A stretch of DNA of 64,000 bases from Hormiphora californensis (taxonomy: Eukaryota > Ctenophora > Tentaculata > Cydippida > Pleurobrachiidae), in assembly GCA_020137815.1 (NCBI GenBank), contig CM035355.1, positions 5,396,850-5,460,849 on the forward strand. Reading direction: 5' to 3'. Shown here piece after piece: positions 1 to 11,257 of the stretch. The first letter of the stretch is position 1, and each line of letters begins with the position of its first letter. Both the position numbers and the translations under genes were made by a program. Under the pieces are notes generated by a model, which saw only the letters and a program-made list of their open reading frames with translations, did not search any database and had not been told where the DNA came from.

Positions 1-93
1 ACTACTGGCTCCCGAGGGCACGCAATCAGTATATTAAGCTTCATACATCAAGAACACTCTCTCCCTGACGTCAAACCCATCATGTGATTCTAG

Positions 94-229
<136 letters not shown>

Positions 230-1610
230 AATCAGAATGAATAAATTTGTCTCAAAGTTAGTCGTAATTCGCGTTTTAAAGAGTGATTGGTTACAATGGT
301 TCTCGGTTCTAAATGTCACTTCTCTTCTTCCACTCAATTTGATTTGAGTAGAAGTGAAGGAAAGAAAAGTCTGGAAACAGTTAAACGAAAGATGGATAGT
401 CTGAATGCGTCAGAAAAAAAAACTACTACAGCGAGAACACGTCCGGAAATGTAATTTTCGAGTGCATTTCGTGTAGATCTCACGTGAAAGCATTTACACG
501 CGAAAACATCTACTGGAAAGGCTCTCTCTAGAGTGAGTCGGATATAATATCGCTAATATACAGATATCTAGCGAGAGAGAAATAAAAACAATGATAGCGA
601 GAGGGAGAGAGATAGAGAAATATCCGGAGAGTTGGCATGGCAATATCATACTGCCTGACAAAGCGATCGTAACCAATATTTGCGTTAGATTTACAAGACC
701 AAGGAAAAACAACAGCAGTAATGAGCCGTGTGCCGGTGCAGAATATCTCTCAATAATTTCAGCAGTGGGATGGGGACATGCAATATATATATTGGGCCCG
801 AGATAATATTTTAGCGATAAACAGTGATAAAGAGGAGGAGGCTGGGGAGCCTGGAGGAGGAGGAGGAGTCATAATTATACAGAGGAAGAAGAGAAGATTC
901 ATTTATAATTCATACCTGTAATTTAACAGAGCGGTCGGGGTAGACCCAAGTACATGAATAATGGGTGCTGGCGAAATGGATAATTGGAGGAAGAAATTCC
1001 ATATTCTTTAAATAATCCCTCTCTCTCTCTCTCTCCCTCTCTCTGTGTGTCTCTTTCTCTCCCTCTCTCGCGTCGTGCAATTAGCAGTACCATCCCAAAA
1101 TTAGGAAATATGCGAAACGATTGGCTTGATTTGACACACAAAATATATGAGAGAGGATTTAAATTATCGCAGGAGAGGCAAAAGGGAAAAGTGGGGATTC
1201 CTTTTGCCACCTATACATCACCCTAGGGCAAAAGAGAGATGAACAAGAACGATAAAGAATCAAGGACGAACAAAAGAGGCAATATATAATTATATTTTAT
1301 TGATCCCCCTAAATCGTCTTCCCAATAGGAGAGGGACCAAGAGGATCAATTTGCCAGCCCCACGTGCCTAAGAGGGAAAGAAACAGCCCTCTTTATGATC
1401 GATCCCCTCGCTCACTCCTCATCCATTATAATCTCTCTCTCTTTTTCTCCTCTCCATATTTTTCTCTCTTTCTCTCGCTCTCTCTCTCCCTCTCGCTCTC
1501 TCTCTATCTATGTAGCACCAAGGTCCTATTGTGATGGCGTGATCAGGGGCACAATAGTATCATGACCCTATCCTCTCTATGGTTAGAGTTACCGATCTAG
1601 CACGCCAAGA

Positions 1611-1747
<137 letters not shown>

Positions 1748-2234
1748 TTGCGGCAGAACAAGGTAGACAAGGTCGGATATCGATAGAGTCGCCTGCCATA
1801 GCGCGACCATTATCATTGGGATGATAAATGAATATATGTTATAGCTTGGGCCGGAAAATATAAACTGAGACTCAGTGGGAGGTTCATACACAAAAACATT
1901 ATAGAAGGAAGCATGGGGACAGTTGTATGATCAGACAACCGTTTATTAGCATCATTTTGATGCTGCCAGCCTAGAGATTATATCAAAAACTCTGACAATT
2001 GAAACATGGAGAAAGGGAGATATAAGGGACAGAGTTTTTGATAATATCTCTAGGCTCGGCTAGGCTGTACAAATGAACCAGGGAGATATAAGAGACAGAT
2101 CGAATATAACAATAGAAAGGTAGAGAGGGTGGAAGCTTGTTGGTAGCTGATGTGGCAGAGAGGGAGCTGCCCCTCTGGTGGCGTGATCTAAGTGGTGGTG
2201 CACACCTCCCATTATGGGCATAAAGAGGGGGCAT

Positions 2235-2355
<121 letters not shown>

Positions 2356-2449
2356 AATATAGGAAACAAATGCGCTGAGCTGATGTGTGAGTGTGTCGTG
2401 ATGTGCTTACCAAGCCCTCTCAGTGTGTGTGAGGTTCTGGCATTCTCTC

Positions 2450-2572
2450 TCTCTTTCCCTAACTATATCTCTCTTTCTATCTCTCTCTCTCTCTTTCCCT
2501 AACTATATCTCTCTTTCTATCTCTCTCTCTCTCTTTCCCTAACTATATCTCTCTTTCTATCTCTCTCTCCCT
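2450..2572. repeat. 40-bp tandem repeat, about 3 copies
   Basis: The phrase CTCTTTCCCTAACTATATCT recurs at 2451, 2491 and 2531, giving a 40-bp period inside CT-rich sequence. Confidence 0.9.
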
Positions 2573-2734
2573 CTTTCATTTTCCTCCACTCTCTCTGTCT
2601 TCCGTCTTATATTCATCGGGGGCTCGATTCTTGTATGTCTGTGTGAGTGTCACACAGGAAACAGTATGAAAAGTGATGCGGGTGGCGTGCCACAGGTGGC
2701 TAAGACTCTTAGCAGTATGGCTATAAAGAAAAAC

Positions 2735-2735
<1 letters not shown>

Positions 2736-2772
<37 letters not shown>

Positions 2773-2822
2773 GAGAGAGAGAGAGAGAAAGATAGAAAGA
2801 GAGAGAGGGAGAGAGAGAGAGA
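2736..2822. repeat. (GA)n microsatellite
   Basis: Interrupted GA array of about 85 bp. Confidence 0.9.
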
Positions 2823-3613
2823 AGTTGCGATGTATCTGACACGAGCTGGAGGAAGCGTATTATGAGCTACCACCACGGGTACAGGATATGAACACTGGAG
2901 CGTGGTGGGTGGTCCGTGAGAGACATAATAATACGTGTGGTCCGTGAAGGAGAGATAATAATACGTGTGGTCCGTGAGAGAGATAATAATACGGCTATGC
3001 TAATTGGAAGGATGTGACACCTCACACTTCCCCTCCTCTCTCACTCTATCTGATGTGACTCTGATGTCTCTCCCTCTATATCTGATCGAGTCGTCTAGAC
3101 AAGTTAGACAAGTCTCTGACAGATATATAACCACCAATCGAGGGTGTGCTCGATAGTATTTCACGCACTCTGATAGGACCCTTGAGAGATAGTAGACAGA
3201 TATTATCTTCTTCTTCATCGCACGTCAGAGGATTGGCCAATCAGCTTGTACTTAGAACATATCGAGATGGCCAATCAGCGTGAAGTTGTTGTAATATCGA
3301 GTGTTACGTAGATCAGCAGTCAGAAATTTAAAGTTGAGGTAGGCCACTAAGGAGAGTTCAAAAAATGAAACCGCATCTATTTAGTTTAGAAAATGAAACA
3401 ACATTAAAAAAGAGTAAGACTACCTGCTTTATCTTTTATGGACGGTAGGAAGGCTTTAAGGAAGGCTACAACACTAAGCCTTTAACCGGAGAGGGAGGTG
3501 GCTGTAGTGTAACAGAGGCTCTTATATAGCCCCGGTAGCTAATGGCAGCTTGCTTGGGCGCACGTGACCGGACGCTCAGGAAATGGACTGTGAAGGACCT
3601 GGGAAGAAAAGAA

Positions 3614-3634
3614 AGGAGAGCGAGAGAGAGAGAG

Positions 3635-3711
<77 letters not shown>

Positions 3712-3721
3712 GAGAGAGAGC
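3614..3721. repeat. (GA)n microsatellite
   Basis: GA array of about 105 bp with a few CGAG interruptions. Confidence 0.95.
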
Positions 3722-3844
3722 AATTGTGGTGGAGAGAGACACATTAAGAAAGCAAGGAAGATATAGGCTAACCAGACCGTGGGAGGCTCCAACTTCCAAG
3801 ATATTGTCCCTTAGAGATATTGTCCCAGAGACTCTCTCAGTGAG

Positions 3845-4055
3845 AGATATTGGCCTTGATGTTACAGAGATAGAAACTGATCTTGAAGCTTTAGAGAGAC
3901 GAGAGATAGATATCAGCCTTGATGTTGTAGAGAGAGATAGATAGATATTGGCCTTGATGTTGCAGAGATAGATAGATATTGGCCTTGATGTTGAAGAGAG
4001 AGAGAGAAAGATAGATAGATAGATAGATAGATATTGGCCTTGATGTTGTAGAGAT
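3845..4055. repeat. short tandem repeat, about 5 units
   Basis: The core GATATTGGCCTTGATGTTG recurs about five times, separated by variable GATA/GA runs, so the period ranges from about 30 to 60 bp. Confidence 0.85.
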
Positions 4056-4362
4056 GTAATGATAAAGAAAAGATTGATACAGCTGCATAGCTTGAGAAGT
4101 ACGCTAGGGAGTAGCCTAGCTGCTAGCACACACGAACAAGCGTTTTATCATTCCCCCTTGATTGTTGTTGAGTAAGGGGTGATTGTGAAATAGGTAGCTG
4201 GATCGTGGAATGGGCGTGGTCAATGGTTCGACACATTAAATTCGACAGATTGCGATTTGAGATATTAAAATGATCAATGATACTGTCAGCCATCGCCCTG
4301 ACCCCTCTCGCTCAAGGAGACTGAGAGTGGTCAGCCATCACATCAACTGCAATGATGAGTAA

Positions 4363-5122
4363 TAACGGGTGACAACTAAAAATTGTCCCTAATTTAAAAC
4401 GGCTGTATAAAATTTCTCTTTTGAGATACAGCTTCGGGCTAGTGATAGAACGATTTTTCAGACAATTTTGAATCGGAATAACATACCGGCAAAGTCTAAA
4501 AATTTCATTTTCATTGCGATATCGCATCATTTCCTCTTGTCCCTCCAAAGCATGTAGTACGGAGATTTGAAATTTCTATGTTATCAGAAACGACCTTCCC
4601 GATGAGATAAAATTCTCAAAATTGGAAGTCTGGTTGTTCATGCCATAACCAACATAACTGCCAAGTTTGAAAATTTCAGCTCATTAGGAAGTTGGTTTTC
4701 CGCGTCATTAATGTTTCAAGAGATTGTCGAAATGGCGATTTCTCAAATTACCTGTAAACACCGCTTTGTTACAGAAGATTCTGATCAGGAAATTGATATT
4801 AACGGAGTTTGAAACAAAGTTAATTTTGTTCAAAATTGTCTGAAAAATCATTCTATCGCTATCCCAAAGCTGTATCTCAAAAAGAACAGGCGCTAGAGGT
4901 GCTAGAAGATTGTGCAGATTTCACGTACTTCATGCTTTGGTGGGGCAAGAGGAAATGATGCGATATCGCAATGAAAAAGGACTTTCTAGTCTTCGCCGTT
5001 ATGTTACTCCGATTTAAAATTGTCTGAAAAATCGTTCTATCACTGGCCCGAAGCTGTATCTCAAAAGGGAAAAATTCTACAGCCATTTTAAATTAGGGAC
5101 AATTTTTAGTTGTCACCCGTTA
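4363..5122. mobile_element. foldback-type inverted repeat element
   Basis: The left end reads TAACGGGTGACAACTAAAAA and the right end is its reverse complement. The arms run about 190 bp (4363-4560 and about 4940-5122). A further copy of the arm core (AATTGTCTGAAAAATC and following) lies at about 4830-4880, so the element has internal duplication. It is non-coding. The family is unknown, and the flanks show no clear target duplication beyond TTA/TAA. Confidence 0.8.
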
Positions 5123-5989
5123 GTTTAAAGACGAACGTATTCATGTCTGAAAAAATTAATGATGAGTAATGGATAATATGAACGTATTGAGCTTAAATCT
5201 GAAAAAAGAATCGATAGAGCGTTTGTTAGATTGACGTCAAATCAGATGAGTTTTGAGTAAACGGAAGTTTCGAAAAAGAGACATGCAGTTAAACTTGAAA
5301 GAGAGAAGGAGGAGGAGGAGAGATAGAGATAAATGAGAGAGAAAGAGGAGGAGGAGGAGAGAGATAAATGGAAGGTTAATGAGATAAGATGAAAATAGTT
5401 GCCGGATTGTAATCTTCCCAGCGAGAGATATTTAGGGAGCGCCCTGGACGTCTCTCTCCCTCTCGCTCTCTCTCTATATTCTCTTAATTCTCTCTACCAT
5501 CATTTTCTCTCTTTCTCTCTCTCTCTTCCTCTCTTCCTCTTTATTCTCTCTCCTTCTGATACGCAAGTACAATAGCCTCTATACGACGAACAATTAGCGC
5601 TTAATCGTCCTATTCACTGAACGAGTAGTTACTACTTTTAGGTCTCGAAATTCTCAGTAATTTCTAAATGTCAGCAGTCAGAGCTTTGGCCTGAAAGTAA
5701 ATGACCCAGCCTCTGAACCACGCCCAGGAAATCAACATAATACTAAGTAAACAAGTACTTACAAGATGGAAGTCTGATCGAACGGAATTACATTTGGATG
5801 GACATGCTAGAAAGAGAAAGGAAGGGTTAGGGTTTGGTCTATAAATAGTTGGGAATAAATTAGATAGGGATCAATAAATCAATCAAGGGGAAGGGGGGGG
5901 GGGAGGGTAACTCCTAAATTTGTCCGTGAAATCGTATTAGGATGATTGTTGTGATAGAGCAGGAGGGGAAAGCGATAGAGCAAGAGGAG

Positions 5990-5995
5990 AAGAGA

Positions 5996-6037
<42 letters not shown>

Positions 6038-6075
6038 TAGAGAGAGAGTGTGTGTGTGAGAGAGAGAGAAAGAGA
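5990..6075. repeat. (GA)n with short (TG)n
   Basis: GA array interrupted by a short TG run near 6048. Confidence 0.9.
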
Positions 6076-6510
6076 GAAATTCGGAAATGCTTACTATAGA
6101 TGAATTAGAAGGGTCAAAGTTACAACATGTCATGTACAGAGGAGAAATACCAAATATCATATCGTTACAATGAATATGCCCTCTATTTCTCTCGAGCTGA
6201 TATAGAACAAACAAGTCACGCTTCCTCTCTCAGACAAATACATTTTACTAGCAACCCAGGTTTTGTTCAGTGAGTTTGAACAATACAACCCGGGTTATAC
6301 AAGGCAGGCCCGCTGTTCTTACAAACTATAATTCCTGTGCTATCAGACTACACGGTGTACATGTACATTGTACACATGTACATTGTACACACACGGTACT
6401 ACATGTACAAAAACGTACTCTCCAGATATCACCAACAAAATTTAATATACCACCTGCACCATGTAAATGATACACAATAATATGCAGTATACCCTTTCTC
6501 TTCACCAGTC

Positions 6511-9500
6511 CTAGACGATCATCTCCAACTCCTTAGCGTACTCCAACATATGACTAGTAACGGTTGCTATGGGAACGCACCTCTCCTCTCCCTTGTCTCC
6601 CTTGCTCTTGAACTTGAACACCTTCCCATTAACCGTCCACCCCAACTTATCAGCCAGTTGAAGGGTCTGCTCCTGGCTCTCACAGAATAGCAGTTTAGTC
6701 GCCTCGGCTATTGTGACTGAGTTATAGCTGGAGATCATACAGCTGGCTATCTGTTCCCGGATGGTGTCTAGGAGGATGTCCATGAAGAAGAGATAGCTCT
6801 CCGCTGGGACGTTGAACCTGGAGGGAGGGGGAGTGTTTTTAGGACATTGAACCTGGGGGAAGGGGGAGTGTTTTAGGACTGGAGAAAGGAAAGGATGGAA
6901 TATATCTGGGGATTCAGAAAGGGGTTTTGAAGATTTTCATATTATGTATATCCAAGCACAGTCGTATTTAGAGACAACCAACTGCCCTTTGAGATAGACA
7001 CGCGTACCGCGAACCACCGGCTTGTTTAACTTGTAAGAAAATACAGGAGTTGCTGAGAAAGCATTCCATGGAAAATACTACGCAGCATAAAATGTCAGGG
7101 ATTAAAATAACCGAGAAAATTTAGTGGGTGTCCCTGAGTTAGTGCCACACACGACAGGAAACTTACTACAAATAAAAAGAAAGGGTTTGGATATGAAACT
7201 TACTACAAATAAAAAGGAAGGATATACTAAATATACCGGATCCCCTAACAACCCTTACAGCCCATCCAGAGTTTCATGTAACGTGTAAAAAACACCCAAA
7301 ACCCCAGTACAAGAAGACATCAGAAATGACCTTAACCAATAACCTCAACTCCTCTGGTACTAACCTGGCCAGGAAGACCTTGTTGTAGCTACCCTCCATC
7401 AGGTACTGCTCCAGGGCAATGGGGTGCTTGATGTAGATGTTGGTGTGGATCTCACTACCGGGTAGTAGTTCCAGCTCTGTGTGGAACTCCGCAACTCGGT
7501 TCTGGGATTGAGGGAATTATATATTGAGATTAGAATCTACGTCATTAATCAGGGCAAAAAGGATTATATTGCGGATTATGAGAAGGGATTGATGAAACAC
7601 TTGACGAAGTGAAAAAATAGGAAAAAAGGAAAGAAATTATAACGGGGCTGGGAGAAGTAGGAAAAATGGAAACACTATGTAGCATTGTGTGGGTGCTAGG
7701 CTGGCATGGGGGACTGGGCTCCACCCTGGTGGTCCCAGTATAAATACAGCACTGCAATTCAGCCGCGGGTTACAGAGAGAGAGATGGTAAACAGTGTCGG
7801 AAATAAGAGGAAGAGAGAGATAGAGAGGGACGAAGAGAGAGATAGGCCGGAAGGAGATGTATGGTTTCTGTCGCGTATAATATACACAGTCGGACCTCGA
7901 TTTACCGGACAAAACGGTCCGGCAAAACCCTTTCCTCCGAGTATCCCGGTAAATCGGGGTCCGACTATTATAATACCCGCGGTCACGGCGGGTATTACAG
8001 CAATTTCTATACTTTATGCAGATGCGGATTGTATACTAATGCATGTTGTAGTCTCGACTTTCAAAGGAACCCGGCCGGGTCATTAGTCAAAACAAGGTCA
8101 TTACGCACGGTAAACCTGACTTCCGACACGAGCTTCCAAACCAAATTTACAAAATATAATTTAACCCATGGTAGCAACTCAATTTGCACACGATTACTGA
8201 GATAACGTGTACAAGACACATGGCCATGTTGTGTGGTTGACTTGCTCTGCCGAACCCTCACAGCAGGAACCGACCGAATCAGGAAATACTGGTCCCTGAT
8301 TGGCTGATAACCAGTCACGTGACCTAAATAACGAGTTCTGATTGGTTGTTGACTTGCTCTGCCCTCACAGAAGGTGCTCGCTTTATGAAACAAAATACAG
8401 TGTGAGGTACACAATGGTTGGTTAATGAGAGCGGTGGGTACTATTGGCACACAATGGTTGACACATGTTTTGTGGGTGGTCGGGAGGATGGGCAGTGTGG
8501 GTTAGTGTACCCAATAGAGCTACACAATGGTTGATATATATGTTTTGTGGGGATGTACCTGGGAAAGCAAACAGAGAAGGTTGAGCCCCAGTAGTTGGTA
8601 GGTAAACGGTGATTCAGCGAGGGAGCCACTGAAGTCAAAGTAGTAGCACTTTAGTTGTGCCATGTACCTGAAAAATAACAGTGTTTTTTGTCCCATGTTA
8701 TAGCTGGGTGGGGGGGGTTTGTTTAGAATCTCTGATTGAGCACTGTTTGGCGGCGCCAGACCCCAATTTGATTTTTAAATGGCTCAGATGGGGTCTGCGG
8801 TGCCAGACAGATCGAGCAGAACTACAGGGTGTCCCACTGTCTTTGCGTGACCTGTGATTTTGGGTGATGAGTGGGTTCCATTCAAATGCTCATAACTCAT
8901 CGAAAAATAGGTCAAAACGGCTCAACCAAAAACAGTGTTGTAGAGAATTGTCAGGCCAACATTTAGGTACAAGATTGATGTTCCAAGTCTTACCAACCGT
9001 CAGATATATCGTCTTAAAGTCAAAAATACGTGTTCATGAAATCCGACCGGGGTTCACGTTTTGAAGAATTCACAAATGCAAAGTTGCTCGGATCACATTG
9101 CATCCCTCATAAGAGTTGTAGGAAATTGTCTGGCGGTCATTTTGGTACCCGGGTTTTTGTCCTAGCTCAATGTTTAGAGTGTCTTATGACTGTCAGAACT
9201 GGAATTTTCACAAAAGTGGTCTCAGGTATCGCATTACATTTTGCCCTGTTATGAAGCTCATAGCTGCTTGAATAACATCTTAGTGCATGATAGGGTTGAG
9301 ATAGACCACTTGCGTATCCTACACATTAACTAGGGGCCTTGCCAAATCGTCATAACAACCCTGTTAAGGGTCTAGATGAAATTGAGTCGATATTTGCTGA
9401 TTATCATGGGATTACACACGACACCGAGCCACCTAATTAGGCGTTGTGAGCCGATACCAACTAAGACTCAGCGTAGAAAAATCTTTATGTTCCTACAGTC

Positions 9501-11016
9501 ATAACGCAACTTAAACGTAGAGCTATGGAAAAAATCATGGTATCAAAATGAACCTTAGACGATTCCAATGAAGCTCATATAAATTTCAAATCATTTAACC
9601 CATTTGTTGATGACACGTGATCCCCTCAAAAATGTTGGTTGAATTTCGTCTTTAGACAGTCATAAGACACTCTAAACATTGAGCTAGGACAAAAACCCGG
9701 GTATCAAAATGACCGCCAGACAATTTCCTACAACTCTTATGAGGGATGCAATGTGATCCGAGCAACTTTGCATTTGTGAATTTTTCAAAACGTGAACCCC
9801 GGTCGGATTTCATAATCACGTACTTGTGACTTTACGACGATATATCTGACGATTGGTAAGACTTGGAACATCAATCTTGTACCCAAATGTGCGCCTGACA
9901 ATTCTCTACAACACTGTTTTTGGTTGAGCCGTTTTGACCTATTTTTCGATGAGTTATAAGCATTTGAATGGAACCCACTCATCACCCAAAATCACAGGTC
10001 ACGCAAAGACAGTGGGACACCCTGTATAAGTGGTGGGAGGAGAAGAACTATGGGAGGGAAGAATTCCTGGAAACGAAATAAACCAGGGATAGTCAAAAAT
10101 GCGTTATAGAGGGGTTAACTGGTAAAGGAAATGGAGAATGAATCCGTTGGAATTTAAAGTGCTTTCACCAAGGCTTTTTATTCCGAGAATAAAGAATTCA
10201 TTCATTTTCGGAGAACAAAAACCATCTCCCTCTCACCCCCTCTCTCTGTCAGTGTTGCAGAATCATTCAACATCAGCTGCAGAGAGTTCAGCAATCCCCT
10301 TGTTTTGTTCGCGGGGAGGGAGGGTCGAACAACAATCTCCATTGAGTGGGGGCCTCTGTTTGACAAAGGAAACAAAGGGGGAAACAAAGCACCCCTCCAT
10401 GTCTACTCTACTCCGTAATTAGAAACAGCTCAAAGCCACTCCTCTGAAATTATAATACTATCCCCGTGCTTCCAGCTTCCCGTCAATCTCAAAGCATCTC
10501 CACAAGCTTAGAACGATTTCACCACCCCGCACGGAGGGTAACAGTCGCGAATGGGTTCCCCCAGGCACCCCTAAGAAGAAGAAGAAGAAGAAGAACAACA
10601 AGAAGGTTAGAACGAACCTCTCGAAAGAAGCAATGTCCCTGCTAAGAATGCTCCACTGAGCACCCAGCTCGAGGATATCACGGGCCACTATCAGCTCAGG
10701 TGTGGTGGCAGAGGTGTTGGAGGTAGGGAGGAATGAGAGCTGGGTAAGGAGGACCTTCAACTCAGCCAGGTACCCTGCAAAGAATAATTAAATTAATTAG
10801 TTAATTAACTAACATTTTCCGGAGGTAAGAGTATGGTTATCTAGTGCGAGAGAGGGTAGCATAACATACTGCCTCAACAAGAAGTTGACATGTAATATAG
10901 TTTTACAAAAAAATTTTAAATTTACCTCCACATTTCTTGAGATCACATGGTCTCTTGCCCCATTCTGTCTTCAGCTTCTTGTAGATCTCAACGGTCTCCT
11001 GAAGTTTGTTGGCCAT
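6511..11016 (-). CDS. PSMD8: 26S proteasome non-ATPase regulatory subunit 8 (Rpn12)
   Basis: Lid subunit of the 26S proteasome 19S cap, part of the PCI-domain set that scaffolds deubiquitination and substrate entry. I read five exons on the minus strand: 11016-10926, 10774-10618, 8667-8559, 7501-7365 and 6817-6511. Junction phases agree and the sum is 801 nt (266 aa), near the metazoan family length. Family blocks in order: an [14 protein letters not shown] block in exon 2, [11 protein letters not shown] and HQLLGLNLL-like text in exon 3, the [11 protein letters not shown] and [15 protein letters not shown] blocks in exon 4, then [14 protein letters not shown] and the C-terminal YAKELEMIV. 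The start is ATG at 11016, eight bases after an acceptor-like TTTTTTAG, so a 5' UTR intron or trans-splicing is likely. DSCC1 ends 242 bp upstream on the same strand. Introns contain a long-TIR element and a small pogo-like element. No frame problem is seen. Confidence 0.95.
7887..7966. mobile_element. short pogo/Tigger-like MITE
   Basis: About 80 bp with inverted ends CAGTCGGACCTCGATTTACC and its complement. CAGT...CGG ends beside TA resemble pogo/Tigger-type termini. It lies in a PSMD8 intron. Related copies are at 12.76, 36.84 and 37.10 kb. Confidence 0.65.
8825..10024. mobile_element. 1.2-kb Tc1/mariner-type non-autonomous element
   Basis: Terminal inverted repeats begin CAGGGTGTCCCACTGTC and are flanked on both sides by TA (8823-8824 and 10025-10026), the classical TA target duplication. 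The arms extend about 375 bp (8825-9200 and about 9650-10024) with few mismatches. The unique core of about 450 bp has no transposase frame. It lies in the intron between PSMD8 exons 2 and 3. Confidence 0.85.
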
Positions 11017-11257
11017 GATCCTTGCTAAAAAATTATAGATTGAGTTAAAAAAAGATATCAAGCGTAATATTTGGGCCTGTGAAGTCATGTGAGCATAAAA
11101 TCCACTCGGTGTTACAGTTTGAGTTAGAGCCCTGAAGACAGAAAATTGGTCAAGCAAGTATTTTTGGAGTTCATGTAATAATATCGCAATAGATGGTAAA
11201 ATAGTGCTAAAAATAATTAAAAATTAACAAATATATAAAAATTCAAAACTCTTTGTT

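Noticed and set aside
9010-9985. Pair of similar 66-aa open frames on opposite strands
   Set aside because: They are the two inverted arms of the TA-flanked element at 8825-10024, not genes.
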